Below, in pieces: positions 25,231-33,953 of a stretch of 46,864 nt of DNA (position 1 is the first letter of the stretch; each line of letters begins with the position of its first letter). The stretch is from Actinomycetes bacterium (lineage in GTDB: Bacteria > Actinomycetota > Acidimicrobiia > Acidimicrobiales > Bog-793): contig JAJZKA010000009.1 in the NCBI GenBank assembly GCA_021809805.1, positions 1 through 46,864 on the forward strand, read 5' to 3'. A model generated the notes under the pieces. The model saw nothing but the letters and a program-made list of their open reading frames with translations. It was not told the origin of the DNA and searched no databases. The translations under genes were made by a program, and so were the position numbers.

Positions 25231-26952
25231 GTGGCGAGCGCACGAGCACTACCCCTGGACGTCGCGTACTACTCCATGGAGGTCGCGCTGGACGACACCG
25301 TGCCGACCTTCAGCGGCGGGCTCGGGGTCCTCGCCGGCGATCACCTCCGGGCAGCTGCTGACAGGGGACTGCGCATTGCAGGCGTGACGCTGTTGTACGC
25401 GCACGGCTTCTTCCGCCAGCGCCTCGTCGACGGCGAGCAGACCGAGGCCCCCGTGGAGTGGTCGCCCTCCGCGCACCTCGACGCGCTCGACGAGCAGGTG
25501 ACCGTCGTCGTGTCGGGGCGTCGTGTGCGAGTGCGTGCCTGGCGCGCGATGCTCCACGGCGCCGGTGGGCACGAGGTGCCGGTGTACTTTCTCGACACCG
25601 CGCTCGAGGAGAACGCTCCGGAGGACCGCGCGATCACCGATCACCTCTATGCAAGCGACCCCCACGAGCGGCTCCGCCAGGAGGCGGTGCTCGGGTTCGG
25701 CGGGCCGCTGCTCCTCGAGGCACTCGGCCACGGAACGATTCGGGTGCACCACTTGAACGAGGGCCACGGCGCGCTCGTCCCCGTGGGTCTCCTCGCTCGT
25801 CGTCGGGGCGCGGCGGACACCAGTGCCTACGGCAGTGCGCTCGAGGGCGCGAGCGGCGTAGACCTCGACGCCGTGCGGACTTCGTGCGTGTTCACGACGC
25901 ACACGCCAGTGCCGGCTGGCCACGACCGGTTCGATCCTGGTGTCGCGGCGCAGGTGCTCGGCTCATCCCTCGTCGGCTCGCTCGGCGCCCTCGGCTGTCT
26001 CGAGGCCGACGGCACGCTGAACATGACCGTGCTCGGCATGCGGACGGCGTGCAGCGTGAACGGCGTCTCGGCGATGCACCGGCGCGTCACCGAAGCGATG
26101 TTCCCGGGCCACACGGTCATGTCGATCACCAACGGGGTGCACGCCGCCACCTGGGCAGCCCCGGCGACGGCCGCCATGTTCGACCGGTACCTTCCTGGCT
26201 GGCGCCTCGACAGCCAGCAGCTGCGGTACGCCGCGATCGAGCTCCCCCTCGATGCCCTTGCTGGCGCGCACGCCGAGAACAAGCAGGCACTGTGTGCTGC
26301 GGTCCACGCGCGCACGGGCGTCGACGTCCGTGCGGACGCGCTGGTCGTCGGCATCGCTCGTCGGTTCGCCGCCTACAAGCGCAACGACCTCGTCCTCTCG
26401 GACCTCGAGCGCCTCACGACGATCGCGGAGGCCGGGCCGGTGCAGATCGTGTTCGCCGGCAAGGCGCACCCCGGCGACAGCCATGCCAAGGACATGATCC
26501 GCCACGTGGCGGCGCTGACCGGCGATCACCGAAACGGCGTCCGCGTCGCGTTCGTCGAAGACTACGGCATGGCACTGGGCCGCCTGCTGTGCGCGGGGAG
26601 CGACGTCTGGCTGAACACGCCGATCCCGCCGAACGAGGCATCGGGGACGAGCGGGATGAAGGCGGCGCTGAACGGTGTGCCGAGCTTGAGCACCCTGGAC
26701 GGCTGGTGGGCCGAGGGCGGCATCGACGGGCTCACCGGATGGACCATCGTGGACGCCGCAGGGCCGGATGCAGCGAACCGGCTGTACGACGCGCTGGAAG
26801 AGGTCGTCGTCCCGACGTACTACAAGGACCGGGAGGCGCTGGTTGCCATGGGCCGGCAGGCGATCGCGTTGAACGGATCGTTCTTCTCCGCCGACCGCAT
26901 GGTCGACGAGTACTGCCGACGCGCGTACGGCTCCTGGCTCGACGCGCGCTGA
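25231..26952 (+). CDS. Alpha-glucan (glycogen/maltodextrin) phosphorylase, short type
   Basis: A 573-residue phosphorylase of the compact bacterial type that releases glucose-1-phosphate from alpha-1,4-glucans with pyridoxal phosphate. The N-terminus AYYSMEVALDDTVPTFSGGLGVLAGDHL and the C-terminal NEASGTSGMKAALNGVPSLS, containing the PLP-binding lysine, are diagnostic; ITNGVH and RRFAAYKRNDL are also conserved. The start is GTG 25231 without a ribosome site. GlgX follows after 96 bases, and the two would act together in glycogen breakdown. Confidence 0.92.
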   Translation: MASARALPLDVAYYSMEVALDDTVPTFSGGLGVLAGDHLRAAADRGLRIAGVTLLYAHGFFRQRLVDGEQTEAPVEWSPSAHLDALDEQVTVVVSGRRVRVRAWRAMLHGAGGHEVPVYFLDTALEENAPEDRAITDHLYASDPHERLRQEAVLGFGGPLLLEALGHGTIRVHHLNEGHGALVPVGLLARRRGAADTSAYGSALEGASGVDLDAVRTSCVFTTHTPVPAGHDRFDPGVAAQVLGSSLVGSLGALGCLEADGTLNMTVLGMRTACSVNGVSAMHRRVTEAMFPGHTVMSITNGVHAATWAAPATAAMFDRYLPGWRLDSQQLRYAAIELPLDALAGAHAENKQALCAAVHARTGVDVRADALVVGIARRFAAYKRNDLVLSDLERLTTIAEAGPVQIVFAGKAHPGDSHAKDMIRHVAALTGDHRNGVRVAFVEDYGMALGRLLCAGSDVWLNTPIPPNEASGTSGMKAALNGVPSLSTLDGWWAEGGIDGLTGWTIVDAAGPDAANRLYDALEEVVVPTYYKDREALVAMGRQAIALNGSFFSADRMVDEYCRRAYGSWLDAR

Positions 26953-27048
26953 GCCCCTTCCCGTGCGGACCCTCCCCCTGCGGCCGTCCTCCCGCGGCCC
27001 GCTTCGAGTGCGGCACCAGGGCTAGAGCTGGGCTAGAGGGAGTGCGCT

Positions 27049-29163
27049 GTGGCTGACGACATCGAGGTGTGGCCGGGGCGGGCCTACCCCCTGGGCGCGA
27101 CGTACGACGGGGCGGGGACGAACTTCTCGCTCTTCTCGGAGGTCGCAGACGGAGTGGAGCTCTGCCTCTTCGACCAAGAGAGCGCCGAGCGGCGCGTGCA
27201 GCTGGAGGAGGTCGACGCCCACTGCTGGCACGCCTACCTTCCGGGTGTCGGCCCCGGGCAGCGCTACGGCTACAGGGTGCACGGTCCGTGGGACCCTGGG
27301 AACGGTCTGCGTTGCAACCCGCAGAAGCTGCTGATCGACCCGTACGCGAAGGCGATCTCGGGCATCGTGGACTGGGACCCCGCCTGCTTCGGCTACACGA
27401 TGGGCGACGAGGACTCGCGAAACGACCAGGACAGCGGCCCGCATGTCCCCAAGAGCGTCGTCCACAGTCCCTACTTCGACTGGGGGAACGACCGGCCACC
27501 CTCGACGCCTCTGCACGACAGCGTCATCTACGAGATGCACGTGAAGGGGTTCACCGCTCGGCATCCCGAGGTCCCCGAACCGCTCCGGGGCACCTACGGC
27601 GGGCTGGCACACCCCGCGGCCGTCGACCACCTGAGGAGCCTCGGTGTCACTGCGGTCGAGCTCCTTCCCGTCCACCAGTTCGTGCACGACGCGCACCTCG
27701 TCGAGCGCGGGCTGCGCAACTACTGGGGCTACAACTCGATCGGCTTCTTCGCCCCGCACAACGAGTACGCCACCGGCGACCTCGGCGAGCAGGTGCAGGA
27801 GTTCAAGGCGATGGTCCGTGCCCTGCACGAGGCGGGGATCGAGGTGCTGCTCGACGTCGTCTACAACCACACCGCCGAGGGGAACCACCTCGGGCCCGTC
27901 CTGTCGTTCAAAGGGATCGACAACCGCGCGTACTACCGGCTGGTGCCCGACGACCCTCGGCACTACTACGACACGACGGGGACCGGGAACAGCCTGAACG
28001 TCAGGCACCCGCACAGCCTGCAGCTCGTCATGGACTCGCTGCGTTACTGGGTCACCGAGATGCACGTGGACGGCTTCCGCTTCGACCTCGCCGCGACGCT
28101 CGCCCGCCAGTTCCACGAGGTGGATCGCCTGTCCGCGTTCTTCGACTTGATCCAACAAGATCCGGTGGTGAGCCAGGTCAAGCTCATCGCGGAGCCCTGG
28201 GACGTCGGCGATGGCGGCTATCAGGTAGGGAACTTCCCGCCGGTGTGGTCCGAGTGGAACGGCAAGTTTCGCGACACGGTGCGCGACTTCTGGCGAGGCG
28301 AGCCCGCGACGCTGCCCGAGCTCGCCTCGCGTCTGACCGGCAGCTCGGACCTCTACCAGTCGGACTCGCGCCGTCCCGTGGCCAGCGTCAACTTCGTCAC
28401 GGCGCACGACGGCTTCACCCTCGCCGACCTGGTCTCCTACGACCACAAGCACAACGAGGCGAACGGCGAGGACAACCGCGACGGTGAGAGCTGCAACCGG
28501 TCATGGAACTGCGGCGTGGAGGGCCCGACGGACGATGCCGACGTGCTTGCCTGCCGGGCCCGCCAGCAGCGGAACCTCCTCGCCACGCTCTTGTTCTCCC
28601 AGGGGGTGCCAATGCTGCTCGGCGGAGACGAGATCGGTCGGACCCAGCGAGGCAACAACAACGCGTACTGCCAGGACAACGAGCTCTCTTGGTTCGACTG
28701 GGGCCGTGCGGACGAGGCGCTCGGTGACTTCGTGCGCCGGTTGATCGAGCTGCGAAGGACGCATCCGGTCTTCCGCCGACGCCGGTGGTTCCAGGGCCGT
28801 CCGATCCGGGGGGCGCTCGATATCGCCTGGTACCGCCCCGACGGCGAAGAGATGGACGACGCCGACTGGGATGCCGACTTCGCGCGGTCGGTCGCGGTGC
28901 TCTTGAACGGCGACGCGATCGCCGAGCGAGACGATCGCGGACGTCGGATCACCGACGACTGGTTCCTGCTGGTCCTGAACGCCCACGATCAACAGATCGA
29001 TTGGACCCTGCCTGCGCACGGGGTGTCGCGCTGGCAGGTGGTCCTGGCGACCGCCGACGAGGGTGCGTTCGAGGTGCTGCTCGACGCCGGCAAGGCGACC
29101 TCCGTGCCCGCCCGTTCCTTCAGCGTGCTGCGCGCCGTAGAGCTCGCCACGGTCACCGAGTGA
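27049..29163 (+). CDS. glgX: Glycogen debranching enzyme GlgX (isoamylase-type)
   Basis: A 704-residue GH13 enzyme that hydrolyses alpha-1,6 branches left after phosphorylase action. An N-terminal CBM48-like part ([19 protein letters not shown]) precedes the barrel, where [21 protein letters not shown] (nucleophile Asp), LIAEPWD (acid Glu) and [12 protein letters not shown] are the four conserved regions. Length is standard. GTG 27049 is preceded by AGAGGGAG. It follows the phosphorylase and precedes rpiA on the same strand. Confidence 0.96.
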   Translation: MADDIEVWPGRAYPLGATYDGAGTNFSLFSEVADGVELCLFDQESAERRVQLEEVDAHCWHAYLPGVGPGQRYGYRVHGPWDPGNGLRCNPQKLLIDPYAKAISGIVDWDPACFGYTMGDEDSRNDQDSGPHVPKSVVHSPYFDWGNDRPPSTPLHDSVIYEMHVKGFTARHPEVPEPLRGTYGGLAHPAAVDHLRSLGVTAVELLPVHQFVHDAHLVERGLRNYWGYNSIGFFAPHNEYATGDLGEQVQEFKAMVRALHEAGIEVLLDVVYNHTAEGNHLGPVLSFKGIDNRAYYRLVPDDPRHYYDTTGTGNSLNVRHPHSLQLVMDSLRYWVTEMHVDGFRFDLAATLARQFHEVDRLSAFFDLIQQDPVVSQVKLIAEPWDVGDGGYQVGNFPPVWSEWNGKFRDTVRDFWRGEPATLPELASRLTGSSDLYQSDSRRPVASVNFVTAHDGFTLADLVSYDHKHNEANGEDNRDGESCNRSWNCGVEGPTDDADVLACRARQQRNLLATLLFSQGVPMLLGGDEIGRTQRGNNNAYCQDNELSWFDWGRADEALGDFVRRLIELRRTHPVFRRRRWFQGRPIRGALDIAWYRPDGEEMDDADWDADFARSVAVLLNGDAIAERDDRGRRITDDWFLLVLNAHDQQIDWTLPAHGVSRWQVVLATADEGAFEVLLDAGKATSVPARSFSVLRAVELATVTE

Positions 29164-29189
29164 TCGACGCCGCACCCATTCGTGCGTGG

Positions 29190-29195
29190 GACAAT
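29190..29195 (+). promoter_or_regulatory. Candidate -10 of rpiA
   Basis: GACAAT followed by exactly six bases and ATG 29202, fitting a leaderless mRNA. Confidence 0.4.
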
Positions 29196-29201
29196 CGCTG
29201 C

Positions 29202-29861
29202 ATGGTCGACGTCGTGGGCGAGAAGCGGCGTGCAGCCGAGGCGGCGGCCTCGCTCGTCGAAGCCGGCATGTCGGTGGGGCTCGGGACCGGGTCGACCGTG
29301 GCCGAGCTGCTGGTGGTGCTCGCGGCACGGCGCCTCGAGATCCGCTGCGTGGCCACCTCCTTTGAGACCGAGGCCGCGGCCACGGCGCTGGGGCTCGCCG
29401 TTGCGCCCTTCGGCGCGATCGAGCGCCTCGACCTCGCCATCGACGGCGCCGACCAGGTGGCGCCCGACGGGTGGCTCGTGAAAGGCGGCGGCGCCGCGCA
29501 CACGCGCGAGAAGGTCGTCGCAGCGGCTGCGGACCGCTTCGTCGTCGTCGTGGACTCGACCAAGCCGGTCCCGGCGCTCCGTCCGCCGGTGCCGCTCGAG
29601 CTCTTGGAGTTCGGTCACGCGTCGACGCTGCGCCGACTCGAGGCGATCGGGCCGGTACGGCGCCGAGCGGTCGGCCCGAGCCCCGACGGCGGGGTGATCT
29701 GCGACTACCTCGGCCCCGTGGACGACGCCGTCGGCTTGGCAGCCGCGCTCGGCGCGGTCCCCGGCGTCGTCGAGCACGGGCTCTTTCCGCCCGCGCTCGT
29801 CTCCGACGTGGTGGTGGGAACCGGGGACGACGTCGAGTGGCGGGCGGTGTCCACGCGCTGA
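29202..29861 (+). CDS. rpiA: Ribose-5-phosphate isomerase A
   Basis: A 219-residue enzyme interconverting ribose-5-phosphate and ribulose-5-phosphate. GLGTGSTVAELL is the phosphate loop; DLAIDGADQVAPDGWLVKGGGAAHTREK contains the catalytic Asp, Glu/Asp and Lys pattern; VVDSTKPVP follows. Length is typical. The ATG at 29202 lacks a Shine-Dalgarno but has a -10-like element six bases before it. It lies 38 bases after glgX, linking glycogen use and the pentose phosphate pathway. It is convergent with the permease gene. Confidence 0.93.
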   Translation: MVDVVGEKRRAAEAAASLVEAGMSVGLGTGSTVAELLVVLAARRLEIRCVATSFETEAAATALGLAVAPFGAIERLDLAIDGADQVAPDGWLVKGGGAAHTREKVVAAAADRFVVVVDSTKPVPALRPPVPLELLEFGHASTLRRLEAIGPVRRRAVGPSPDGGVICDYLGPVDDAVGLAAALGAVPGVVEHGLFPPALVSDVVVGTGDDVEWRAVSTR

Positions 29862-29862
29862 G

Positions 29863-29875
29863 GCGCCGACGGCGC
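29863..29875. terminator. Short GC hairpin between rpiA and the permease gene
   Basis: GCGCCG-A-CGGCGC lies directly after the rpiA stop in a 30-base convergent gap. The loop is very short, so only the outer part may pair. Confidence 0.3.
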
Positions 29876-29891
29876 AGCCATGCCGCGTCCG

Positions 29892-31436
29892 TTACTCGGC
29901 GCCGTTCGGCTGCAGGGACGGCTCCACGGCGATCTTGACGGGCAGGTCGGTGCCGGCGGCCGGGGACTTCCCCGCGGCGAGCAGCCCAAGGTAGACGACC
30001 GCCCCCACGACGAAGCCCACGTAGAACGCGGTTGTGCCGCCCGCCATGAAGTGGTTGGCGAAGCCGCCGAAGAACCACTTCGTCGCGGGGTGGGCGGCGG
30101 CGATGTCGTAGCCGGTGGTCGTGTCCGAGAACGGCATGCTCACGACGAAGCCGACCACGACGGCGATCACCGCGCTCCACTCACGCCACCCGGCGCGAAG
30201 GTCCGAGTACGCGCTCTCGAGGATGGTCGAGTGGTGCCGCCACTGCAGGCGCTTGGTCCGCCGCGCCCAGTCGATGAGCACGACCGCGGACCACGGGGCG
30301 ATCCAGTAGCTGATGAGGAGGAGCACGTCTTCGAACTTGCTTCCCGTCGACCCCGTGTTCAACCACGCGGCGATGCCGAATGCGCAGGCCGCGCTGATCG
30401 CGGTGGCGACGGGACGCACGATCGGCAGTCCGAGTGCCTGCGCGGCGAGGGCGCCGGAGTAGTCGCTCACCATCATGATCGACACCGTCCCGAGGAACAT
30501 GGCGAGCATGGCCACGTCGCCGAGCGTGCCGCCCCCCATGATCCCGTTCACCCCGGCCATCGTGCTGAGACCGGCCAGGAGGGAGGAGGCGGCGAAGCCG
30601 AGGATCTCGATCCAGATCATCCCGACCACCATCGGGAAGAAGATGGCGCTGAACGTCGCGGTGGTCGACGAGTCCTTGGGGAGATACCGGCTGTAGTCCG
30701 ACGGGCAGACGCCCCATGAGATGGCATAGCTGAGCACGATGGCCACCATGAGGACGAAGCCGCCTTCGAAGGAGCCGCCTGGGAGGTGCTGGATGACGTG
30801 GGGACCGCGCAGGAAGGTCTTCACCGTGATGACGGCGAACAGGACGAGCAGCACGCCGGCCATCACCTTCTGGAAGAGGTGGATGGCCTCGTAGCCGATG
30901 ACGCTGACGATGCCCATGCACGCGAACGTGATCGCGAGCCCGAGGTAGAAGCTCATGCCGGTGAGGACCTTGAGCGCTTCCGCGGCGAAGATGGACTCGA
31001 GCGCCTCGAAGCCGATCTGGGTGATCCAGGTCAGCGCGGCAGGGAAGTGGACCGTGCGCCCGAAGGCCTCGCGTGACTGCTGGAGCTGCGGGCTGCCGGT
31101 TCGAACCCCGATCACGCCGAGCATGGCAACGGTGACCGAGCCGACCAGGTTCCCGAGCACGATCGCGACGACGCCCCACTCCCAGCCGAGCCCGATGAAG
31201 CTCGCCGTGCCGAGGGCGCCGACGAACATGGTGGTCGGGTTGATCTGGGCCCCGAACCACAGGGTCATGAGCCGCTTCGTCGAGCCGTAACGGTGCTCGG
31301 GCGGCACCGGCCGGATCCCGCGCCGCTCGAGCGTCAGGTCGTTGGTCCGCTGCGGGCCGCCATCGGCAAGCAGCGCGCTGTTCAGGTGGTGACGTCCCGG
31401 CGCGACCGGGGCCGGCGCCGGTGAGGGAGCCGTCAT
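29892..31436 (-). CDS. NCS1 family nucleobase/vitamin permease
   Basis: A 514-residue membrane protein with about 12 helices of the nucleobase:cation symporter-1 family (cytosine, uracil, allantoin, hydantoin, thiamine and related solutes). Helix 1 region LMTLWFGAQINPTTMFVGALG, the ISYWIAPWSAVVLIDW segment and SDYSRYLP are typical. ATG 31436 with AAGGCGG upstream is chosen over a longer frame. The upstream gene on the same strand encodes nicotinamidase, raising the possibility of a nicotinamide- or pyrimidine-like substrate; this is inference. Confidence 0.87.
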   Translation of the reverse strand: MTAPSPAPAPVAPGRHHLNSALLADGGPQRTNDLTLERRGIRPVPPEHRYGSTKRLMTLWFGAQINPTTMFVGALGTASFIGLGWEWGVVAIVLGNLVGSVTVAMLGVIGVRTGSPQLQQSREAFGRTVHFPAALTWITQIGFEALESIFAAEALKVLTGMSFYLGLAITFACMGIVSVIGYEAIHLFQKVMAGVLLVLFAVITVKTFLRGPHVIQHLPGGSFEGGFVLMVAIVLSYAISWGVCPSDYSRYLPKDSSTTATFSAIFFPMVVGMIWIEILGFAASSLLAGLSTMAGVNGIMGGGTLGDVAMLAMFLGTVSIMMVSDYSGALAAQALGLPIVRPVATAISAACAFGIAAWLNTGSTGSKFEDVLLLISYWIAPWSAVVLIDWARRTKRLQWRHHSTILESAYSDLRAGWREWSAVIAVVVGFVVSMPFSDTTTGYDIAAAHPATKWFFGGFANHFMAGGTTAFYVGFVVGAVVYLGLLAAGKSPAAGTDLPVKIAVEPSLQPNGAE

Positions 31437-31532
31437 GTGACACCGCCTTTTTGCGTCCTCGCCGACGTGCGCGCGACAGGGCACGCCCGTGCGGGACGGG
31501 ACACCACGTGCGTCGCCTGCATGCCTCGGTCA

Positions 31533-31551
31533 CCTCCACGTCTCGTGGAGG
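31533..31551 (-). other. Strong hairpin in the permease leader
   Basis: CCTCCACG and CGTGGAGG (8 bp) pair over a 3-nt loop in the 178-base gap between pncA and the permease gene. It may end pncA transcription or belong to the permease leader. No T-run follows and I could match no known riboswitch. Confidence 0.5.
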
Positions 31552-31614
31552 AGCAAACATAGGCGACATCGGTCGGCGCCGCGTCACGCGCAGCGCGCTG
31601 GTGGCGCCGCGGCC

Positions 31615-32193
31615 TCATGGGGCCACAGCGACGCCCGCGGCGGCGAGCGCTGCCACGGTGGCGTCCGTGTCCGCGCCGGCGACGTCGGCGCACAGCGACC
31701 GCAGCAGGCGCGTGCGATACCCCAAGGACGCCGCGTCGAGCGCGGTCGCCTTGTCGCAGAAGCTCGTGGCGATGCCGACCACGTCGATGTCGGTGATGCC
31801 TCGCTCCCGGAGCACGACGTCGAGGGGACGCCCTTGTTCGTCGACCCCGTCGAAACCGCTGTAGGCGGCGGCGTGCTCGCCCTTGGAGACGACGACGGTG
31901 CCCTCGGGGAGTGCCAGGGCGGGGTGGAACGCCGCGCCCGGGGTTCCCGCGCGGCAGTGGACGGGCCACGTCTCGGTGTAGTCCGGTGGGGTGCCGCTCG
32001 GGGCGAAGTGGGCGCCGGGGTCGACGTGCCAGTCGCGAGTGGCGACCACCACGGCGTAGTCGTCGGCGTGGCCGCGCGCGTAGGCGCTGATCGCCGCGGC
32101 CACCGCCGCGCCCCCGGGGACGCCGAGGGCGCCACCTTCGCAGAAATCGTTCTGGACGTCGACCACCACGAGGGCGCGGCGCTGCTCGGCCAT
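31615..32193 (-). CDS. pncA: Nicotinamidase (isochorismatase family)
   Basis: A 192-residue amidase turning nicotinamide into nicotinate for NAD salvage; homologues also activate pyrazinamide. The catalytic triad is D12 (VVVDVQNDF), K104 (VSKGEH) and C146 (IATSFC). Metal ligands D54, H56, H62 and H79 occur in ATRDWHVDPGAHF and WPVHC. ATG 32193 has GAGGGAG upstream. It lies 11 bases downstream of pgl, so it may share the pgi-gnd-pgl transcript, an odd partner for those genes. Confidence 0.93.
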   Translation of the reverse strand: MAEQRRALVVVDVQNDFCEGGALGVPGGAAVAAAISAYARGHADDYAVVVATRDWHVDPGAHFAPSGTPPDYTETWPVHCRAGTPGAAFHPALALPEGTVVVSKGEHAAAYSGFDGVDEQGRPLDVVLRERGITDIDVVGIATSFCDKATALDAASLGYRTRLLRSLCADVAGADTDATVAALAAAGVAVAP

Positions 32194-32204
32194 TGCGGGC
32201 TCCC

Positions 32205-32867
32205 TCAAAGCGCCGCGGCGCGGTCGGCCATCACGACGGACGCAGCAGCTTCGACCCTGCCGGCGGGGATCGAGGGGTCGGCGGCGAGCAGCTTGGCGAG
32301 GGGCTCGCGCTTGTCCTCCCCGCTCACGAGCCACAAGAGCTGGCGTGCTCGCGCGAGCGCGGGGTAGGTGAGGGTCATGCGGCGCCGGCCCTGGTACGCG
32401 CTGGAGGTGACTGCTACGAGGCGGTCCTCGACGTAGAGGACCGCGTCGCCGGGCACGAGGGACGCGGTGTGCCCGTCTGGGCCGATGCCGAGGTGGACGA
32501 GGTCGAACTGGCTGGGCAGCGCGGCGCCGTAACGGGCCGCCGCCGCGTCGACGTCGGCGTCGTCGACCGGCATCGGGCGGACGGCGGCGGCGGTCTCGCC
32601 GAGGGCCTCTCGCAGGTGCGCGAGGTTCCGGTCGGGGTCCCCTCGAGAAGCGATGCGCTCGTCGACCTGCCAGATGACCGTGCGATCCCACGGGACGTCC
32701 AGTCGGGTCAGCCGGGAGAACATCTCCCACGGTGAGCGCCCGCCGCTCACCGCGAAGTTGAAGATGCCGTCGCGCTCGACCGCTTCGAGCGCCCTCGCCG
32801 CGACGTAGGAGGCGGCCGACTCGGAGAGGGTGTCGAGGTCCTCGAAGACTCGGAGGTCGTGCTTCAC
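32205..32867 (-). CDS. pgl: 6-phosphogluconolactonase
   Basis: A 220-residue enzyme of the DevB/SOL family hydrolysing 6-phosphogluconolactone in the oxidative pentose phosphate pathway. FNFAVSGGRSPWEMF, WQVDERIASRGDPDRN and HLGIGPDGHTASLVPG are the conserved blocks, the last holding the catalytic His. GTG 32867 is the start that yields the family N-terminus. It lies 14 bases downstream of gnd. Glucose-6-phosphate dehydrogenase, which makes its substrate and often neighbours it, is not in the window. Confidence 0.92.
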   Translation of the reverse strand: MKHDLRVFEDLDTLSESAASYVAARALEAVERDGIFNFAVSGGRSPWEMFSRLTRLDVPWDRTVIWQVDERIASRGDPDRNLAHLREALGETAAAVRPMPVDDADVDAAAARYGAALPSQFDLVHLGIGPDGHTASLVPGDAVLYVEDRLVAVTSSAYQGRRRMTLTYPALARARQLLWLVSGEDKREPLAKLLAADPSIPAGRVEAAASVVMADRAAAL

Positions 32868-32881
32868 TGCGCGTCTGTGCC

Positions 32882-33919
32882 CTAGGCCCCTGCAGGCTTC
32901 TCCATGTGCCCGCCGAACTCGCTGCGCATGGCGGAGAGCATCTTGTCGCTCAGCTCGCCGAGCCCTCGTGACTCGAAGCGCTCGAAGAGGGACGCGGTGA
33001 TCACGGGGGCGGGAACACCCTCGTCGACGGCGGCGAGCACGGTCCAGCGCCCCTCGCCCGAGTCCGAGACGCGCCCGGCGAACGTGTCGAGGCCGGGTGT
33101 GCGGGCGAGCGCATCGGCGAGCAGATCGACCAGCCATGAGCCGACGACCGACCCGCGACGCCACAGCTCGGCCACCTCGGCGACGTCGATGGAGTACCGG
33201 TACGCCTCGGGGTCCCGCAGCGGCGTCGTCTCGGCGTCCGCCTCCTGGGTGTGCATGCCGGCGTCCGCGTGGCCGATGATGCTCAGCCCTTCGGCGATCG
33301 CCGCCATCATCCCGTACTCGACGCCGTTGTGCACCATCTTCACGAAGTGCCCCGCGCCGCTCGGCCCGCAGTGCAGGTAGCCGTCCGGCGCGGTGCCCTC
33401 GGTGCGCGTCCGCCCCGGCGTGGGCACCGCGCTGGCGGCGCCTGGGGCGATCGTCTTGAAGATGGGGTCCAATCGCTCGACCGGCCCGGTCTCCCCCCCG
33501 ATCATGAGGCAGTAACCGCGTTCGAGGCCCCAGACCCCGCCGCTCGTCCCGCAATCGACGTAGTGCAGTCCCTGCGCTTGCAGCTGCGCGGCCCGGGCGA
33601 TGTCGTCGCGGTAGTAGGAGTTCCCCCCGTCGATCACCGTGTCGCCGGCCTCGAGCAGCGGCACCAGCTGGTCGAGGGTCGCCTGGACGATCGCGGCGGG
33701 GAGCATCAGCCACACCGCGCGCGGTGCGTCGAGCTTTCCGACGAGATCCTCGAGCGAGGACGCACCGGTCGCTCCCTGCGTCACGAGCGCCCCCACGGCA
33801 TCTTGGCTCACGTCGTAGACGACGGCCCGGTGCCCGTCGTACATCAGGCGGCGGACGAGGTTTGCCCCCATCCTGCCGAGGCCGACCATACCGAGCTGCA
33901 TGGGCTTTTCGGTGGGCAT
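32882..33919 (-). CDS. gnd: 6-phosphogluconate dehydrogenase, decarboxylating (short GndA type)
   Basis: A 345-residue oxidoreductase producing ribulose-5-phosphate and CO2. LGMVGLGRMGANLVRRL binds the cofactor; DGGNSYYRDD and CGPSGAGHFVKMVHNGVEYGMM hold substrate-binding and catalytic residues including the Lys. The length identifies the short form, often NAD-preferring, rather than the 470-residue form. A -10-like TAGGGT lies six bases before ATG 33919 in the 34-base gap after pgi, suggesting an own leaderless mRNA besides any read-through from pgi. Confidence 0.94.
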   Translation of the reverse strand: MPTEKPMQLGMVGLGRMGANLVRRLMYDGHRAVVYDVSQDAVGALVTQGATGASSLEDLVGKLDAPRAVWLMLPAAIVQATLDQLVPLLEAGDTVIDGGNSYYRDDIARAAQLQAQGLHYVDCGTSGGVWGLERGYCLMIGGETGPVERLDPIFKTIAPGAASAVPTPGRTRTEGTAPDGYLHCGPSGAGHFVKMVHNGVEYGMMAAIAEGLSIIGHADAGMHTQEADAETTPLRDPEAYRYSIDVAEVAELWRRGSVVGSWLVDLLADALARTPGLDTFAGRVSDSGEGRWTVLAAVDEGVPAPVITASLFERFESRGLGELSDKMLSAMRSEFGGHMEKPAGA

Positions 33920-33925
33920 CGCCTC

Positions 33926-33931
33926 ACCCTA
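33926..33931 (-). promoter_or_regulatory. Candidate -10 of gnd
   Basis: TAGGGT on the minus strand, six bases, then ATG 33919. Confidence 0.45.
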
Positions 33932-33953
33932 TGCCCGAATGCCGCGGCGAGCT

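Noticed and set aside
31437-31614. Possible riboswitch in the NCS1 permease leader
   Set aside because: I looked for thiamine, guanidine-type and other conserved cores and found none; only a simple hairpin is visible.
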